This document shows positions 1-9,672 of a stretch of 64,000 nt of DNA, in pieces. Origin of the DNA: Gemmatimonadota bacterium (GTDB lineage Bacteria; Latescibacterota; UBA2968); contig JAPPAB010000089.1 of NCBI GenBank assembly GCA_026705765.1, forward strand, positions 23,235 to 87,234, read 5' to 3'. The notes beneath the pieces are model-generated. The model searched no databases. It was given only the letters and a program-made list of their open reading frames with translations, and had not been told where the DNA came from. Each line of letters begins with the position of its first letter. Position 1 is the stretch's first letter. Made by a program: the position numbers and the translations under genes.

Positions 1-1
1 T

Positions 2-3000
2 AAAAATTTGATCAAGCTGGTGTCTGCCGGGTATCTCGAGGGCTTTTATTACAATCCGCGCATAGATAAAGACTTGTTGCGCCAGCATTCGGAAGGGCTG
101 ATTTGCCTGTCTGCGTGCATCGGAGGTGAGATACCCTATTTGATCGAACGCGAGGGATACAAGGCGGCGCAAAAGGCCGTGGAGACGTATCTCGATATTT
201 TCGGCGATGATTATTATCTGGAGATTCAGCGACACGGCATTGACAAAGAAAAAAAGATCAATCCCGGATTGGTCAAGCTGCACGAGGAGATGGGCGTGCC
301 CCTGGTGGCGACCAATGATTCGCATTTTACGCGCGCTGAGGAACACGAAGCGCATGCGGCTCTGGTCGCTATTCAGACGGGTAAGACATTGGACGATCCC
401 AAGCGCATGTGTTATCCCGAAGGCGTGTATTTTAAGTCGGCAGAGGAGATGTACGAGCTGTTTAAGGATATGCCACACGTTCTGGAACCCACGCTCGAGA
501 TTGCCGAAAAATGCAATCTGGAGATTTCATTTGATGAGTCTCACGCGCCTGATTTCCCTTTGCCAGAGAGGTATGATTCGGCCAGTGATTATCTGAAAGA
601 TCTGGCGCGCAAGGGCATGGAAACGCGTTGTAAGCAGGTGACCGCTGAGCATGAGGAGCGCCTGAAGTTTGAGTTGGGTGTGATTGATCAGACGGGATAT
701 CCGGGTTATTTTTTAATTTTGCACGATCTGGTGCAATTTTCCAATGCCTCAGATATCCGCGCAGGCGCGCGTGGGTCTGCGGTGAGCAGTCTGGTGGCTT
801 ATGCTCTGGGTATTACGGCTGTGGATCCCATCGAATACGGGCTGGTGTTTGAGCGATTTTTGAATCCCGAGCGGATTTCGCCGCCCGATATCGATCTCGA
901 TATCGCTGACCGCGACCGCGAGCAGATCATCGATTACGTGGTGGAAAAATATGGGCGCGACAATGTGTGTCAGGTGATTACGTTTGGCACCATGGGTGCA
1001 AAGGGCGTGATTCGCGATGTGGGGCGGGTGTTGGACCAGCCATTTGCCGAAGTCGATAGAATTTCAAAACTGGTGCCCGGAGAATTGAAGGTGACGCTCG
1101 ATAAAGCACTCGATCAGGTGCCCGAGTTGCGTCAGATTGCGGAAGATGGGGGCACGGGGCAAAAGATGATCGGTATTGGAAAGCAACTCGAAGGTCTGGC
1201 GCGCCATGCGTCGATTCACGCGGCTGCGGTGGTGATTACGCCCGAGCCTGTGACCGAGTTTATGCCCGTTTACAAAGCGCCCAAAGGCGGCGAGGTGATG
1301 ACGCAGTACAATATGCACCACGTGGAAGACCTGGGCTTTTTGAAGATGGATTTTTTGGGGCTTCGCAATCTGACGGTGATTGACGATGCCGTGAAGATGG
1401 TGAAGGAAAATTACGGCGTGGATGTGGATGTGGATAACTTGCCTCTGGACGATGAGGAGACCTATCGCCTGTTTGGCCGGGGGGATACGACCGGGGTGTT
1501 CCAGTTTGAAAGCGCGGGGATGAGGGGCTATTTGCAACAACTGAAGCCGGATACGATTGGCGATATTATTGCGATGAACGCGCTTTATCGCCCGGGACCA
1601 ATGCAATACATTCCCAATTACGTTGACCGCAAGCACGGGCGGGAAGAAGTGACGTATGACGATGAGAAGATGCGCCCGGCTCTGGAAGAGACGTACGGCA
1701 TTATTACCTACCAGGAACAGGTGCAGCGCCTGTGCCGCGACCTGGCCGGATTTACACTTGCCAAAGCCGATGGCATCCGCAAAGCCATGGGGAAGAAGTT
1801 GGCCGATGTAATGGAAAAGTATCGGCTCGAATTTTTAGAAGGTGCCATGACCAATGACGTTGAGAAAACGGTTGCACAACAAATATGGCGAGATATTGAG
1901 GTTTTCTCGGGCTATGGGTTCAATAAGGCGCATAGTGCGGGCTATTCGATGGTGGCTTACCAGTGCGCGTATCTCAAGGCGCATTATCCGGCTGAATTTA
2001 TGGCGGCGAACCTCAACAGTGAAATTGGCAATATCGAGCGTCTGGTCGTTTTGATTGAAGAATGCCGGCGAATGGATCTGGATGTATTGCCTCCAGATGT
2101 AAATGAAGGGCAGGGCGATTTTGTGGCGACCAAAAATGAGATTCGAATGGGTATGGCTGCCATTCGCAATGTGGGGCGCAGCGCAGTTCAAGCGATTGTT
2201 GCAATGCGTGAAGCAGACGGCCCTTTTGAGTCGCTATTTGATTTTTGCGACCGCGTGGATTCTCAGGCTGTGAACCGGCGGTGTATCGAAAGTCTGATTA
2301 AAGCCGGTGCTTATGATTGCGTGCCGGGGCATCGCGCGCAGTTGCTCGAAGCCTTAGACCGCGCACTGGAGATGGCGCAATCTGTACAGATGGATCGCGC
2401 GCGCGGGCAAATTTCCATGTTTGAAATGGTCGAAATGCAAACGCAGGTGGTGAACGACCAATCGTTGCCCGATGTTGAGGAATGGACTGAGCGCGAACGC
2501 CTCGCTTTTGAAAAAGATATGCTGGGCTTTTATCTTTCGGGGCATCCGCTGGAACGCTACAGAACCGATTTGGCGGAAATGGGTATGAGATCGGTAGATG
2601 ATCTGGGGGGATTGCCCGATGGTGCTGAGGTCCAGATTGGAGGCGTGTTGACCGAGGTAAAACCGCATACGACACGCGATGGTCGGCCCATGGCTTTTGG
2701 TGTGCTGGAAGATTTGAACGGCACGGTTGATCTCGTGGTGTTTTCCGATAATTTTGAAAAATTGCGCGAGCAATTGCTGGTCGATGAAATGGTGGTTTTA
2801 CAAGGTCGGTTTTCCGCACGCAATGGGCGGTCTTCGGTGCAGGTTGAAAATGTGATGCCTATCGAGCAAGCGCGCGAGCAACTGGCCGATACCGTCAATG
2901 TGTTGTTGCCGGGCGATTTAATTCAGATGGAGCCGCTTAAGTCTTTGCATACCCTGTGTCTGAGACATCCGGGTAACTGCCAGTTGCGATTGCATCTGGA

Positions 3001-3199
3001 ATTGGAGCGCGACCATTCCACCGTTGTCCTGTCCCGGCAGGTTCAGGTGTTGCCTTCCGATATCCTGTTGCGAGAAATTGTCGAACTCACGGATGGCAGA
3101 GCCAATGCGTGGGTATCAACCGAGGCGGGGCGCGCCCGACGTGCGGCGAGACGCCAGCCCGATGATCAGGTCTTTGAGAGGGGGCTTGTAACGGCGTGA
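2..3199 (+). CDS. dnaE: DNA polymerase III subunit alpha, 5'-truncated by the window edge
   Basis: Catalytic subunit of the replicative polymerase. The reading frame is open from the left edge and the first visible residues already lie in the PHP domain, so roughly the first hundred residues are missing; about 1,063 are visible. The rest of the PHP domain covers about residues 1-180. The palm domain follows, with the catalytic acidic motif PDIDLD near residues 292-297. Thumb and fingers follow, with conserved stretches such as ARHASIHAAAVVI and ALYRPGPM. An OB-fold begins near residue 874 (VQIGGVLTEV). The tail after the OB-fold is short and charged. The length and domain order fit bacterial DnaE1 rather than PolC, because no inserted proofreading exonuclease is seen. 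The gene ends just before a strong hairpin and is the only plus-strand gene in the first 12 kb. Confidence 0.97.
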   Translation, partial: KNLIKLVSAGYLEGFYYNPRIDKDLLRQHSEGLICLSACIGGEIPYLIEREGYKAAQKAVETYLDIFGDDYYLEIQRHGIDKEKKINPGLVKLHEEMGVPLVATNDSHFTRAEEHEAHAALVAIQTGKTLDDPKRMCYPEGVYFKSAEEMYELFKDMPHVLEPTLEIAEKCNLEISFDESHAPDFPLPERYDSASDYLKDLARKGMETRCKQVTAEHEERLKFELGVIDQTGYPGYFLILHDLVQFSNASDIRAGARGSAVSSLVAYALGITAVDPIEYGLVFERFLNPERISPPDIDLDIADRDREQIIDYVVEKYGRDNVCQVITFGTMGAKGVIRDVGRVLDQPFAEVDRISKLVPGELKVTLDKALDQVPELRQIAEDGGTGQKMIGIGKQLEGLARHASIHAAAVVITPEPVTEFMPVYKAPKGGEVMTQYNMHHVEDLGFLKMDFLGLRNLTVIDDAVKMVKENYGVDVDVDNLPLDDEETYRLFGRGDTTGVFQFESAGMRGYLQQLKPDTIGDIIAMNALYRPGPMQYIPNYVDRKHGREEVTYDDEKMRPALEETYGIITYQEQVQRLCRDLAGFTLAKADGIRKAMGKKLADVMEKYRLEFLEGAMTNDVEKTVAQQIWRDIEVFSGYGFNKAHSAGYSMVAYQCAYLKAHYPAEFMAANLNSEIGNIERLVVLIEECRRMDLDVLPPDVNEGQGDFVATKNEIRMGMAAIRNVGRSAVQAIVAMREADGPFESLFDFCDRVDSQAVNRRCIESLIKAGAYDCVPGHRAQLLEALDRALEMAQSVQMDRARGQISMFEMVEMQTQVVNDQSLPDVEEWTERERLAFEKDMLGFYLSGHPLERYRTDLAEMGMRSVDDLGGLPDGAEVQIGGVLTEVKPHTTRDGRPMAFGVLEDLNGTVDLVVFSDNFEKLREQLLVDEMVVLQGRFSARNGRSSVQVENVMPIEQAREQLADTVNVLLPGDLIQMEPLKSLHTLCLRHPGNCQLRLHLELERDHSTVVLSRQVQVLPSDILLREIVELTDGRANAWVSTEAGRARRAARRQPDDQVFERGLVTA

Positions 3200-3218
3200 T
3201 TGGATACGAAAAAAAGAT

Positions 3219-3250
3219 AAAGGCGAGAGGCCACCCGGCCTCTCGCCTTT
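3219..3250. terminator. Bidirectional intrinsic terminator between dnaE and rodA
   Basis: A perfect 14-bp stem (3219-3232 with 3237-3250) encloses a 4-nt ACCC loop. It is followed by a T-run on the plus strand and by a longer T-rich run on the minus strand. It sits between the convergent ends of dnaE (stop at 3199) and rodA (stop at 3271), so it can serve both transcripts. Confidence 0.9.
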
Positions 3251-3270
3251 TTGCGTTTTACATCACACCC

Positions 3271-4491
3271 TTAATAATCCTCATACCTGTTGGCATAAAT
3301 GTTGAGCAACAGACCAATGAGAATCATGTTTGTGATGAGGGTGGAACCGCCGTAGCTCAGGAAAGGCAAAGGTAGGCCCGTGACGGGCATGATGCCGATG
3401 GTCATGCCGATGTTGACAAAAATGTGGAAGAGGAGAATGGTGGTCAAACCGATAGCGGTCAAGCTGGAAAAGCGGCTTTTGGTCTGTACGGCAATGGACA
3501 GGGCGCGCCATAAGATGAACATAAATAATGCCAGAACAAAAAAGGCACCGATAAATCCAAATTCTTCGCATATAACGGAAAAAATAAAATCGGTGTGTTG
3601 TTCGGGTAAAAAGGCGAGCTTGGTTTGTGTGCCTTCTAACAATCCCTTGCCTTTAAGGCCGCCAGATCCAATGGCGATTTTGGACTGAATGACCTGATAA
3701 CCCGCGCCGAGTTTGTCCATATTGGGGTCGAGAAAGGTGAGGATGCGGCGTTTTTGGTAGTCGTGGAGTTTGTTTTCCCACACATAAGGTGCGGCGATAG
3801 CAACCGTGAGATTGATCAATAGCAAGATGCTTGCGGTGAGTAGGCGGGGGCGTTCATAGAAAAGGATCCCAATGAGCAGGAGTACCACTGCAACCAACAT
3901 CCAGGGGTGAAAGGCACATATCAAGGTGAGGGCAGGAGAAACTAAAAAGAATAGATGTATGGGTCTGGCACCCGCCCAAAAGAACATGGGCAGAATGAGA
4001 ATGCTAAAAACCAGGGCGGTGCCCAGATCGGGTTGCTTAAAAACGAGTAAGATGGGCACGAGGACGAGCAACAGTGGTGTAATAAAGGCACGTAAGCGGG
4101 TCAGATCGCGGTTGGGATAGGCCAAAAAGCGCGCGAGTACCAGGACGGTCGTTATTTTGGCTAATTCAGAAGGTTGTATGTGAATGGGACCCATGTTGAA
4201 CCAGCGTCGGTCCCCCAATTCGAGCACCAGAACCAAAAGTGTAACTGTCAGGCCATAAAGGACATAGGCAAAGGCGTAAAAAAGTTTAAGGGGAATGACC
4301 ATGGTGATGGCCATGGCAATAAACCCGAGTAAGGCCCAGATAATTTGCTTTTCATAAATATTGCCGGCCAGGCCCAAATCCCAATTATAACTGGCACTGT
4401 AGATGGTGGTAATGCCCATACCAATGCTCAGGCATATTGCTGAGAGGAGGCCGATGTCGAGGTCGCGTCGAACAAATAGAGAAAGATTCAC
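3271..4491 (-). CDS. rodA: Rod shape-determining SEDS glycosyltransferase RodA
   Basis: Peptidoglycan glycan-strand polymerase of the SEDS family, acting in the inner membrane with PBP2 during lateral wall growth. The 406 residues are almost entirely hydrophobic, with about ten membrane segments. Family motifs are visible: QPSELAK near 106-112, QPDLGTAL near 153-160, the IAIGSGGLKGKG loop and LPEQHTDFIF. The C-terminal part carries TGLPLPFLSYGGS, typical of RodA/FtsW. The start is GTG at 4491, 21 nt after the mrdA stop, with a GGGG stretch as a weak ribosome site. It is the last gene of the minus-strand cell-wall operon and ends at the shared terminator. RodA is preferred over FtsW because of the adjacent PBP2 and MreD. 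Confidence 0.95.
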   Translation of the reverse strand: MNLSLFVRRDLDIGLLSAICLSIGMGITTIYSASYNWDLGLAGNIYEKQIIWALLGFIAMAITMVIPLKLFYAFAYVLYGLTVTLLVLVLELGDRRWFNMGPIHIQPSELAKITTVLVLARFLAYPNRDLTRLRAFITPLLLVLVPILLVFKQPDLGTALVFSILILPMFFWAGARPIHLFFLVSPALTLICAFHPWMLVAVVLLLIGILFYERPRLLTASILLLINLTVAIAAPYVWENKLHDYQKRRILTFLDPNMDKLGAGYQVIQSKIAIGSGGLKGKGLLEGTQTKLAFLPEQHTDFIFSVICEEFGFIGAFFVLALFMFILWRALSIAVQTKSRFSSLTAIGLTTILLFHIFVNIGMTIGIMPVTGLPLPFLSYGGSTLITNMILIGLLLNIYANRYEDY

Positions 4492-4512
4492 AACTGCCCC
4501 GAAAATGAAAAG

Positions 4513-6378
4513 TTACTGGTTATGGACTGCAATCAATTCGTCGGTGGATTTTGGCACCACGTGTTCAAAATAGGCTTCGAGTGTTTTTTGTGCAATAGGT
4601 GCGGCAATTTTGCCTCCCGAACCACCGTTTTCAACAATCACGGCGATGGCAATGCGCGGGTTTTTAACTGGCGCATAAGCGACAAACCAGGCGTGGTCCT
4701 CACCGTGGGGATTTTGCGCTGTGCCCGTTTTGCCCGCAACAACAATATTGGGTAAACGGGCGGAACGCCCGGTTCCGTATGGACTGTTGACGACGTCTTC
4801 CATCATGCTTTGCACTGTTTTAATTACCTCTTTCGAGAGAGGTAGAGATGTGCTTCCCCCCTTTGTACCTTTGATTACCTGCGGAGTGGGTAGCTGGCCG
4901 GTTGCCAGCGCGCTCGTATAGCGCACCACCTGAAGGGGCGTTGCCAGAAGTTCCCCTTGCCCAATGGCCAGGTTGAACATATAGCCGCCCGCCCAGAAGC
5001 CGTGCCTTTGCTTGTAATAGGCGCGATTGGGTAGCAGACCGCGTGCTTCACCATCGCCTCCCAAAGCGATGTCGATATTTGTCAATTCACCAAATCCGAA
5101 CATGGCGGCATACCGATGCCAGTTGTCAATACCCACTTTGAGGCCGAGTTGGTAAAAGAATACATCACAAGATTTGACGAGTGCCTGTCGCATGTTGACA
5201 GGACCACAGCCGTTTTTGTTGTGACATCTAAACCGGCGATCGCCGAGAACCATACCCCCTGTGCAGGGTCTCAAGCGATATTCATCGGCTTTGATTATGC
5301 CCATGTCCAAAGCGGCAACGGATGTGATCATTTTGAAGACCGAAGCGGGTGGATATTCGCCCTTAAGGCTACGGTTGAGCAAGGGTTTTGATGGGTCTGT
5401 TTGCAAGTGCTGCCAGGCTTTGGGGTCTCGGATGGACTGCGGATGAAAACCGGGCTTGCTGACCATGGCTATAATTTCGCCAGACTGTGGATGCATAGCA
5501 ACCAGGCTGCCACGCATGCTATCTGCAAAGGCGTGTTCGGCGGCATGCTGTACGCGCCAGTCGAGCGTGAGCCACAGATCTTCTCCGGGAATGGGAGGAT
5601 CTGTTTTTTCGGGAAAACTGCCCACTTCGCGTCCCTTTGCATTCACTTCGATGTATTTGACGCCCTTATGGCCCCGCATTCGGTCTTCAAATATGCGCTC
5701 AATGCCTCGTTTTCCAATCTGATCGTCGTAGCCATATCCCTGTGTTTTCAGGTGGGTATATTGAGATGCGTTGATAAGTCCGACATAGCCCAGGGTATGG
5801 GGGGCTAAGGGAAAGGATTTACCGATGTTGTGCTGCGCGTGCGCAAATTCGGTGGATATAGCCGAGGATTTGTCAAAGATAGGATAGCCCCGGCGGGTTT
5901 CGATTTGGATTTCTACACCGGGAAAGTCATAGCGATTTTCTTCGATAATGGAGATGGCTTCAAAATCCACATCGAGTTTGAGTTTGACCGGGTCGTAAAA
6001 ATGCCGGTTATGAGATTGCAATTTTTCTGTTATTGTTTCACAGGGCAGATCCACAATTTGCCCGAGGCGTTCGAGAAGCCCATTGCATTTGTCTTCTTCA
6101 ATATTTGCCAAAAAGCGAGGGGGAATGACCGAGATGTTATAAGCTGGTCTGTTATCGACCAAAATGATACCATTGCGGTCGCGGATCAAGCCGCGATTGG
6201 CCTGGATGATGACGGGCTGCATGGTATTCTTTTCAGATTTGATGCGATACTGTTCCCATTCGGCAATCTGCAATATATAGAGGCGAATGCCCAATATGGC
6301 AAAGAGGAATGCGACGACACCGAAAAGAATGCGTGCGCGATGTGCTCGAATGCCGTTATGTGTGAAGTCATTCTGCAT
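4513..6378 (-). CDS. mrdA: Penicillin-binding protein 2, elongation transpeptidase
   Basis: Class B PBP that cross-links peptidoglycan in the elongasome with RodA. One N-terminal membrane anchor is followed by a PBP dimerisation domain. The transpeptidase domain has its SxxK nucleophile in ASVFK near residue 345 and a KTGTAQ motif near residue 549. The length of about 620 residues is normal for PBP2. The open frame extends to a TTG at 6387, but the ATG at 6378 is preferred. It overlaps the end of mreD by 11 nt, suggesting translational coupling, since no clear Shine-Dalgarno is visible. RodA follows 21 nt downstream. Beta-lactam binding at the SxxK serine is expected from the family. Confidence 0.95.
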   Translation of the reverse strand: MQNDFTHNGIRAHRARILFGVVAFLFAILGIRLYILQIAEWEQYRIKSEKNTMQPVIIQANRGLIRDRNGIILVDNRPAYNISVIPPRFLANIEEDKCNGLLERLGQIVDLPCETITEKLQSHNRHFYDPVKLKLDVDFEAISIIEENRYDFPGVEIQIETRRGYPIFDKSSAISTEFAHAQHNIGKSFPLAPHTLGYVGLINASQYTHLKTQGYGYDDQIGKRGIERIFEDRMRGHKGVKYIEVNAKGREVGSFPEKTDPPIPGEDLWLTLDWRVQHAAEHAFADSMRGSLVAMHPQSGEIIAMVSKPGFHPQSIRDPKAWQHLQTDPSKPLLNRSLKGEYPPASVFKMITSVAALDMGIIKADEYRLRPCTGGMVLGDRRFRCHNKNGCGPVNMRQALVKSCDVFFYQLGLKVGIDNWHRYAAMFGFGELTNIDIALGGDGEARGLLPNRAYYKQRHGFWAGGYMFNLAIGQGELLATPLQVVRYTSALATGQLPTPQVIKGTKGGSTSLPLSKEVIKTVQSMMEDVVNSPYGTGRSARLPNIVVAGKTGTAQNPHGEDHAWFVAYAPVKNPRIAIAVIVENGGSGGKIAAPIAQKTLEAYFEHVVPKSTDELIAVHNQ

Positions 6379-6847
6379 GGGATTCAATATTGAGAAGTGA
6401 GAAATGGGTTAGGACAGACGACAATGCCGTGCCCAATATAGCTGTATAAAGACTTGTACCCAATCCGATGCTCAAAATTTTGAGCGGTTGCAAAGCAACG
6501 AGAAAAAAAATAATATCGTGTAAAAGTGTTGCCAAAAATAAAATAACAGCCTGTGCCCGCAGGGCTTCTGCAGCGATGCCTACACGACTATAACCCGCAA
6601 AAAAACCAATCAGGCTGTTGCCGAGGGCATTGACGCCCAAACGCGTGCCGGGGTCGTATATGTCGATGAGCAATCCCGATATAAAACCCAGTATTGTGGC
6701 TTCAATTTGCCCTCGGGTAAAGGCAATAAAAACCAGTATGATGATGACGATGTCCGGCGCAATGCCGTAAATGGCAAGGCTATCGATCCAGGATGCCTGG
6801 AGAAGCAGTGCCAGAAGAATGAGCAAAATATTGCGGACGATAATCAT
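6368..6847 (-). CDS. mreD: Rod shape-determining membrane protein MreD
   Basis: A small (159 aa) integral membrane protein of the elongasome with about five hydrophobic segments; the segment FISGLLIDIYDPGTRLG is typical of MreD. MreD usually follows mreB and mreC. Here neither is in the operon, and the upstream gene is a lytic transglycosylase. The stop codon lies inside the start region of mrdA (11-nt overlap). No good ribosome site precedes the ATG at 6847. A GGAGGA stretch lies too far upstream, inside the gap after the transglycosylase stop. Recognition rests on hydrophobicity, size and position directly upstream of mrdA-rodA, because MreD sequences are poorly conserved. Confidence 0.85.
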   Translation of the reverse strand: MIIVRNILLILLALLLQASWIDSLAIYGIAPDIVIIILVFIAFTRGQIEATILGFISGLLIDIYDPGTRLGVNALGNSLIGFFAGYSRVGIAAEALRAQAVILFLATLLHDIIFFLVALQPLKILSIGLGTSLYTAILGTALSSVLTHFSLLNIESHAE

Positions 6848-6885
6848 TGCTAAGGCAGTCAGTAGTTAGCTTTCCTCCACCCCTT

Positions 6886-8730
6886 TTAATCTGCAATTTC
6901 TCTGACGCGAATGCGGGTGCCGGGCCGCAAGCGCGATGGACTTCGAATGTCATTCCAGGATTGCAAAGCTGCCACACTGGTATCAAAGGCGCGCGCTATG
7001 CTCCACAAGGTATCGCCCGTGCGTACTGTATAAAAGATAGTAGATTCCGATGTTCCATCTTTGGGTACCCATAATGTGAGACGATCTCCTGGATGAATAG
7101 GATGATTGGTATTCAAATTGTTCCAGGCACGCAGGTGCGAGACCGTAATGCCTTTTCGTCTGGCAATGCCCCATAGGGTATCACCTGTGCGCACTGTGAC
7201 ATTGATCTGGCGATAGTGTGTGGGGTCGGGGTTGTGGCTAATATTTTTTGTTTGTAGTACCGGACGCGTCTGTGTTGTAGCAGACAGGCGTTTGGCGTGG
7301 GGATACATTGGGATGCTGAGTTTTTGACCGATTTGCAGGCGGCGAGGGTTGGTGATGCCATTGGCTGCCTGCAGGTCGGCTGACGAGACCCCCACGCGAG
7401 ATGCGATCCCCGATATGGTATCGCCGCGTTTGACCACATAGTCGATGAGTTGGATTTTTTTGTGTTCTGGTATTTGCGCGTAATTGGCTCTAAATTTCGC
7501 GCCTGTTCCTTTTGGAACGCGCAAATTATAGGCGTTTCGCCGCATGGCAGGCGGTGTATATGGGCGGCGCAGTTCGGGATTAAGATGGCGCAGATAGGTG
7601 TAGGTAGTGCCCGCACATTCCGCAGCCAAACGCAGGTTTACAGGTTCTGTCAAAGCGACTTTGTCATAAGACATAGGAGGTTGATAGACAACATCTTTAA
7701 AGCCAAAAAAAGTGGGGTCTTTGGCAATGATGACAGCTGCCATAAACTTGGGTACATGATTGCGAGTTTCTCTGGGTAATGCGTCGATTTCCCAAAAGTC
7801 GCGGGTTTTGGATCTTGCAATGGCGCGATCCATACGGCCCTGCCCACAGTTGTAGGCCGCGACAACCAGATGCCAATCTCCAAAGTAGTCGTATAGATGA
7901 TTGAGATGTCGCGCAGCAGCGTGTGTAGATTTTTCGGGGTTCATGCGATCATCGACATAGGTGTTGCGTCGCAGGCCATAGAGCAAGCCAGTGCGATACA
8001 TAAATTGCCACATGCCCAGGGCGCGTGCACGCGAGAGCGCACGGTTATTAAATCCGCTTTCGATCATGGCTTTGTACGCGAGGTCCAAAGGCAGACCCTG
8101 TTCGCGGAAAATTGTCTGGATCATGGGCAAATAGGCGGTGGAGCGAGACAGGCTGCGTTCAAAGAAGTCGCGCTTTTCAGTGAGGAAATATTGGATGTAA
8201 GCCATGACTTCGGGTGTCAGGTCAATGGGTACATCGGCTTGCCCTGCCAGCACTCTTATTTTGAGTTCTCGATAGTGCGGATGATGTAACAAGTCGGCAG
8301 ACACAGATTCGGGAAGGGTATTGAGCAGGGTTGCCAGTGGTGCATGCGGTGGTATGGGCGCACGGGACGAAATCGCGTGATAGCGTTCGAGTGTGAAACG
8401 CATCAACGCAGCCCATTTTTTTGCTGTTTCCGGTTCGGCAACAAAACGATGGCGCAACATGTGCGCTGCCGTATCGAGCAAAGCTCTTACGCGAAGAGAG
8501 TGGGTTTCGACTGCGGCTTTTTGAAGCAGGTCATAGAGACGGTCACCCGTGGGTTCAATATCTTCTATAGCTATAGAAGGCTTTATTGATATAATTGGTT
8601 CTGCAACTTCTGCTGGTTCTGTAACCTCTGGTACAGTTACGGGGGCAGGTGCGGGTGCGAGAGGCGTGCGTGCGGTGGTTGCACAACCCGCCAAAACTAT
8701 AACTGCAATGAGATAAAGGTTATACCGCAT
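6886..8730 (-). CDS. mltD: MltD-like membrane-bound lytic transglycosylase lipoprotein with three LysM domains
   Basis: Periplasmic enzyme that cleaves peptidoglycan glycan strands. The chosen ATG at 8730 gives a compact lipoprotein signal (MRYNLYLIAVIVLAGC) with the lipobox cysteine at residue 16. An alternative ATG at 8784 would add 18 residues and overlap the upstream gene, but it has an AGGAGGT about 14 nt away. After a low-complexity Pro/Ala linker and a helical N-terminal region comes the SLT domain, with the catalytic Glu in MIESGFNNRA and the ALGMWQF motif. Three C-terminal LysM repeats follow, each starting with a GDT motif (RGDTISGIA, TGDTLWGIA, TGDTLWSIA). Co-transcription with mreD, mrdA and rodA suggests it supplies hydrolase activity to wall elongation. 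Confidence 0.9.
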   Translation of the reverse strand: MRYNLYLIAVIVLAGCATTARTPLAPAPAPVTVPEVTEPAEVAEPIISIKPSIAIEDIEPTGDRLYDLLQKAAVETHSLRVRALLDTAAHMLRHRFVAEPETAKKWAALMRFTLERYHAISSRAPIPPHAPLATLLNTLPESVSADLLHHPHYRELKIRVLAGQADVPIDLTPEVMAYIQYFLTEKRDFFERSLSRSTAYLPMIQTIFREQGLPLDLAYKAMIESGFNNRALSRARALGMWQFMYRTGLLYGLRRNTYVDDRMNPEKSTHAAARHLNHLYDYFGDWHLVVAAYNCGQGRMDRAIARSKTRDFWEIDALPRETRNHVPKFMAAVIIAKDPTFFGFKDVVYQPPMSYDKVALTEPVNLRLAAECAGTTYTYLRHLNPELRRPYTPPAMRRNAYNLRVPKGTGAKFRANYAQIPEHKKIQLIDYVVKRGDTISGIASRVGVSSADLQAANGITNPRRLQIGQKLSIPMYPHAKRLSATTQTRPVLQTKNISHNPDPTHYRQINVTVRTGDTLWGIARRKGITVSHLRAWNNLNTNHPIHPGDRLTLWVPKDGTSESTIFYTVRTGDTLWSIARAFDTSVAALQSWNDIRSPSRLRPGTRIRVREIAD

Positions 8731-8743
8731 GGCTGTCTTCGCG

Positions 8744-9460
8744 TTATTGAGAAGATTTTGCCTGTACAATGAATGCTGTTTCATAGCCTTTCTTTGTTAC
8801 CTCCTTGAGTAATATTTCTGCATCGTTGCGCGTCTGAAAGTTGCCGACGCGCACCTTAAAATAAGGGGGTTCAAATTCGATAAAAACATCGTCGCGCGCC
8901 AGTTGAACACGCGCTTGCATTTGTGCATTTTCCGCTGAGACTCGCGTCGATGAAGAAAAAATTTGAACTCGAAACCCCAATGTGGCTTGAGGTTGCACAT
9001 TGGCAATTTGTGTGCGAACCACATAAGCATCGGGAAAGCCCAGTGCCCTGATGGCGTCGCGCAGTATTTCTGCCGATTCGGGTGTATGGCTGTTGCCCGC
9101 TTGAATTTTGTAGAGTTGGATGTCTTCGTCAAAGTAAATATATGTCAGAACCTGAGCATCACGCTGAATTTGTTCGCGCAAGGCTTCTGCTCGGTTGTGA
9201 TCGCGAAGGGCTGCGACTTGAACGCGGAAGCCCTCAATTTGTGATCCTTCCGCAGGGGGCATTGCTTCGGCGCGTGCAGGTGTTTGCAATACCATATCGT
9301 CGTCCATGAGGGTCTGCGGATCAAATTCTTCTCGCACTGCCGATGAATCAGCTACTGATGAATCAGCCATCGGAGAATCAGCCGGAGGGACGAGTTGGTT
9401 CTGCTGTGCGACACAGCCGCTCAGGAATACGATAAATAATAAGATTTTTTTGCTCATCAT
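8744..9460 (-). CDS. Lipoprotein with two SPOR (peptidoglycan-binding) domains
   Basis: The 238-residue protein begins with a short signal ending in the lipobox FLSGC and is therefore probably a lipoprotein. An acidic, Ser/Ala-rich spacer follows. Two tandem SPOR repeats lie near residues 77-155 and 160-235; each has the FRVQxA start and a KIQAG or KVRVG core. SPOR domains bind denuded glycan strands at sites of amidase action. It is the first gene of the cell-wall operon and lies 13 nt upstream of the preferred transglycosylase start. A -35/-10 pair lies at 9560-9588. A second ATG sits one codon downstream of the first; no convincing Shine-Dalgarno separates them. Confidence 0.85.
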   Translation of the reverse strand: MMSKKILLFIVFLSGCVAQQNQLVPPADSPMADSSVADSSAVREEFDPQTLMDDDMVLQTPARAEAMPPAEGSQIEGFRVQVAALRDHNRAEALREQIQRDAQVLTYIYFDEDIQLYKIQAGNSHTPESAEILRDAIRALGFPDAYVVRTQIANVQPQATLGFRVQIFSSSTRVSAENAQMQARVQLARDDVFIEFEPPYFKVRVGNFQTRNDAEILLKEVTKKGYETAFIVQAKSSQ

Positions 9461-9559
9461 TTTGCATCCGGGCAGTTGTCAGTTTTATTTTTTACCTTCA
9501 CCCGTGCCTTCTATCTCTACTCTATTGTTCAGACATGATTTTACAGGTTTGACTCTCAC

Positions 9560-9588
9560 ACTTTAAGAATACATGCAAAATTTGTCAA
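9560..9588 (-). promoter_or_regulatory. Sigma70-like promoter of the cell-wall operon
   Basis: On the minus strand TTGACA (9588-9583) and TAAAGT (9565-9560) are separated by 17 bp, about 100 bp upstream of the SPOR lipoprotein start. No intrinsic terminator is obvious between this promoter and the end of mtnA. Confidence 0.6.
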
Positions 9589-9672
9589 CGACTTATATTG
9601 CGTAATTTGTCGAAGAATGCTCTGTTTTGCCCAATATCTTGTATATCTTGTGTAAGATAGAGCACTCCGGAT

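Noticed and set aside
1064..1636. 190-codon antisense frame in dnaE
   Set aside because: Opposite a conserved polymerase region; the composition is His/Ile-rich with no motif.
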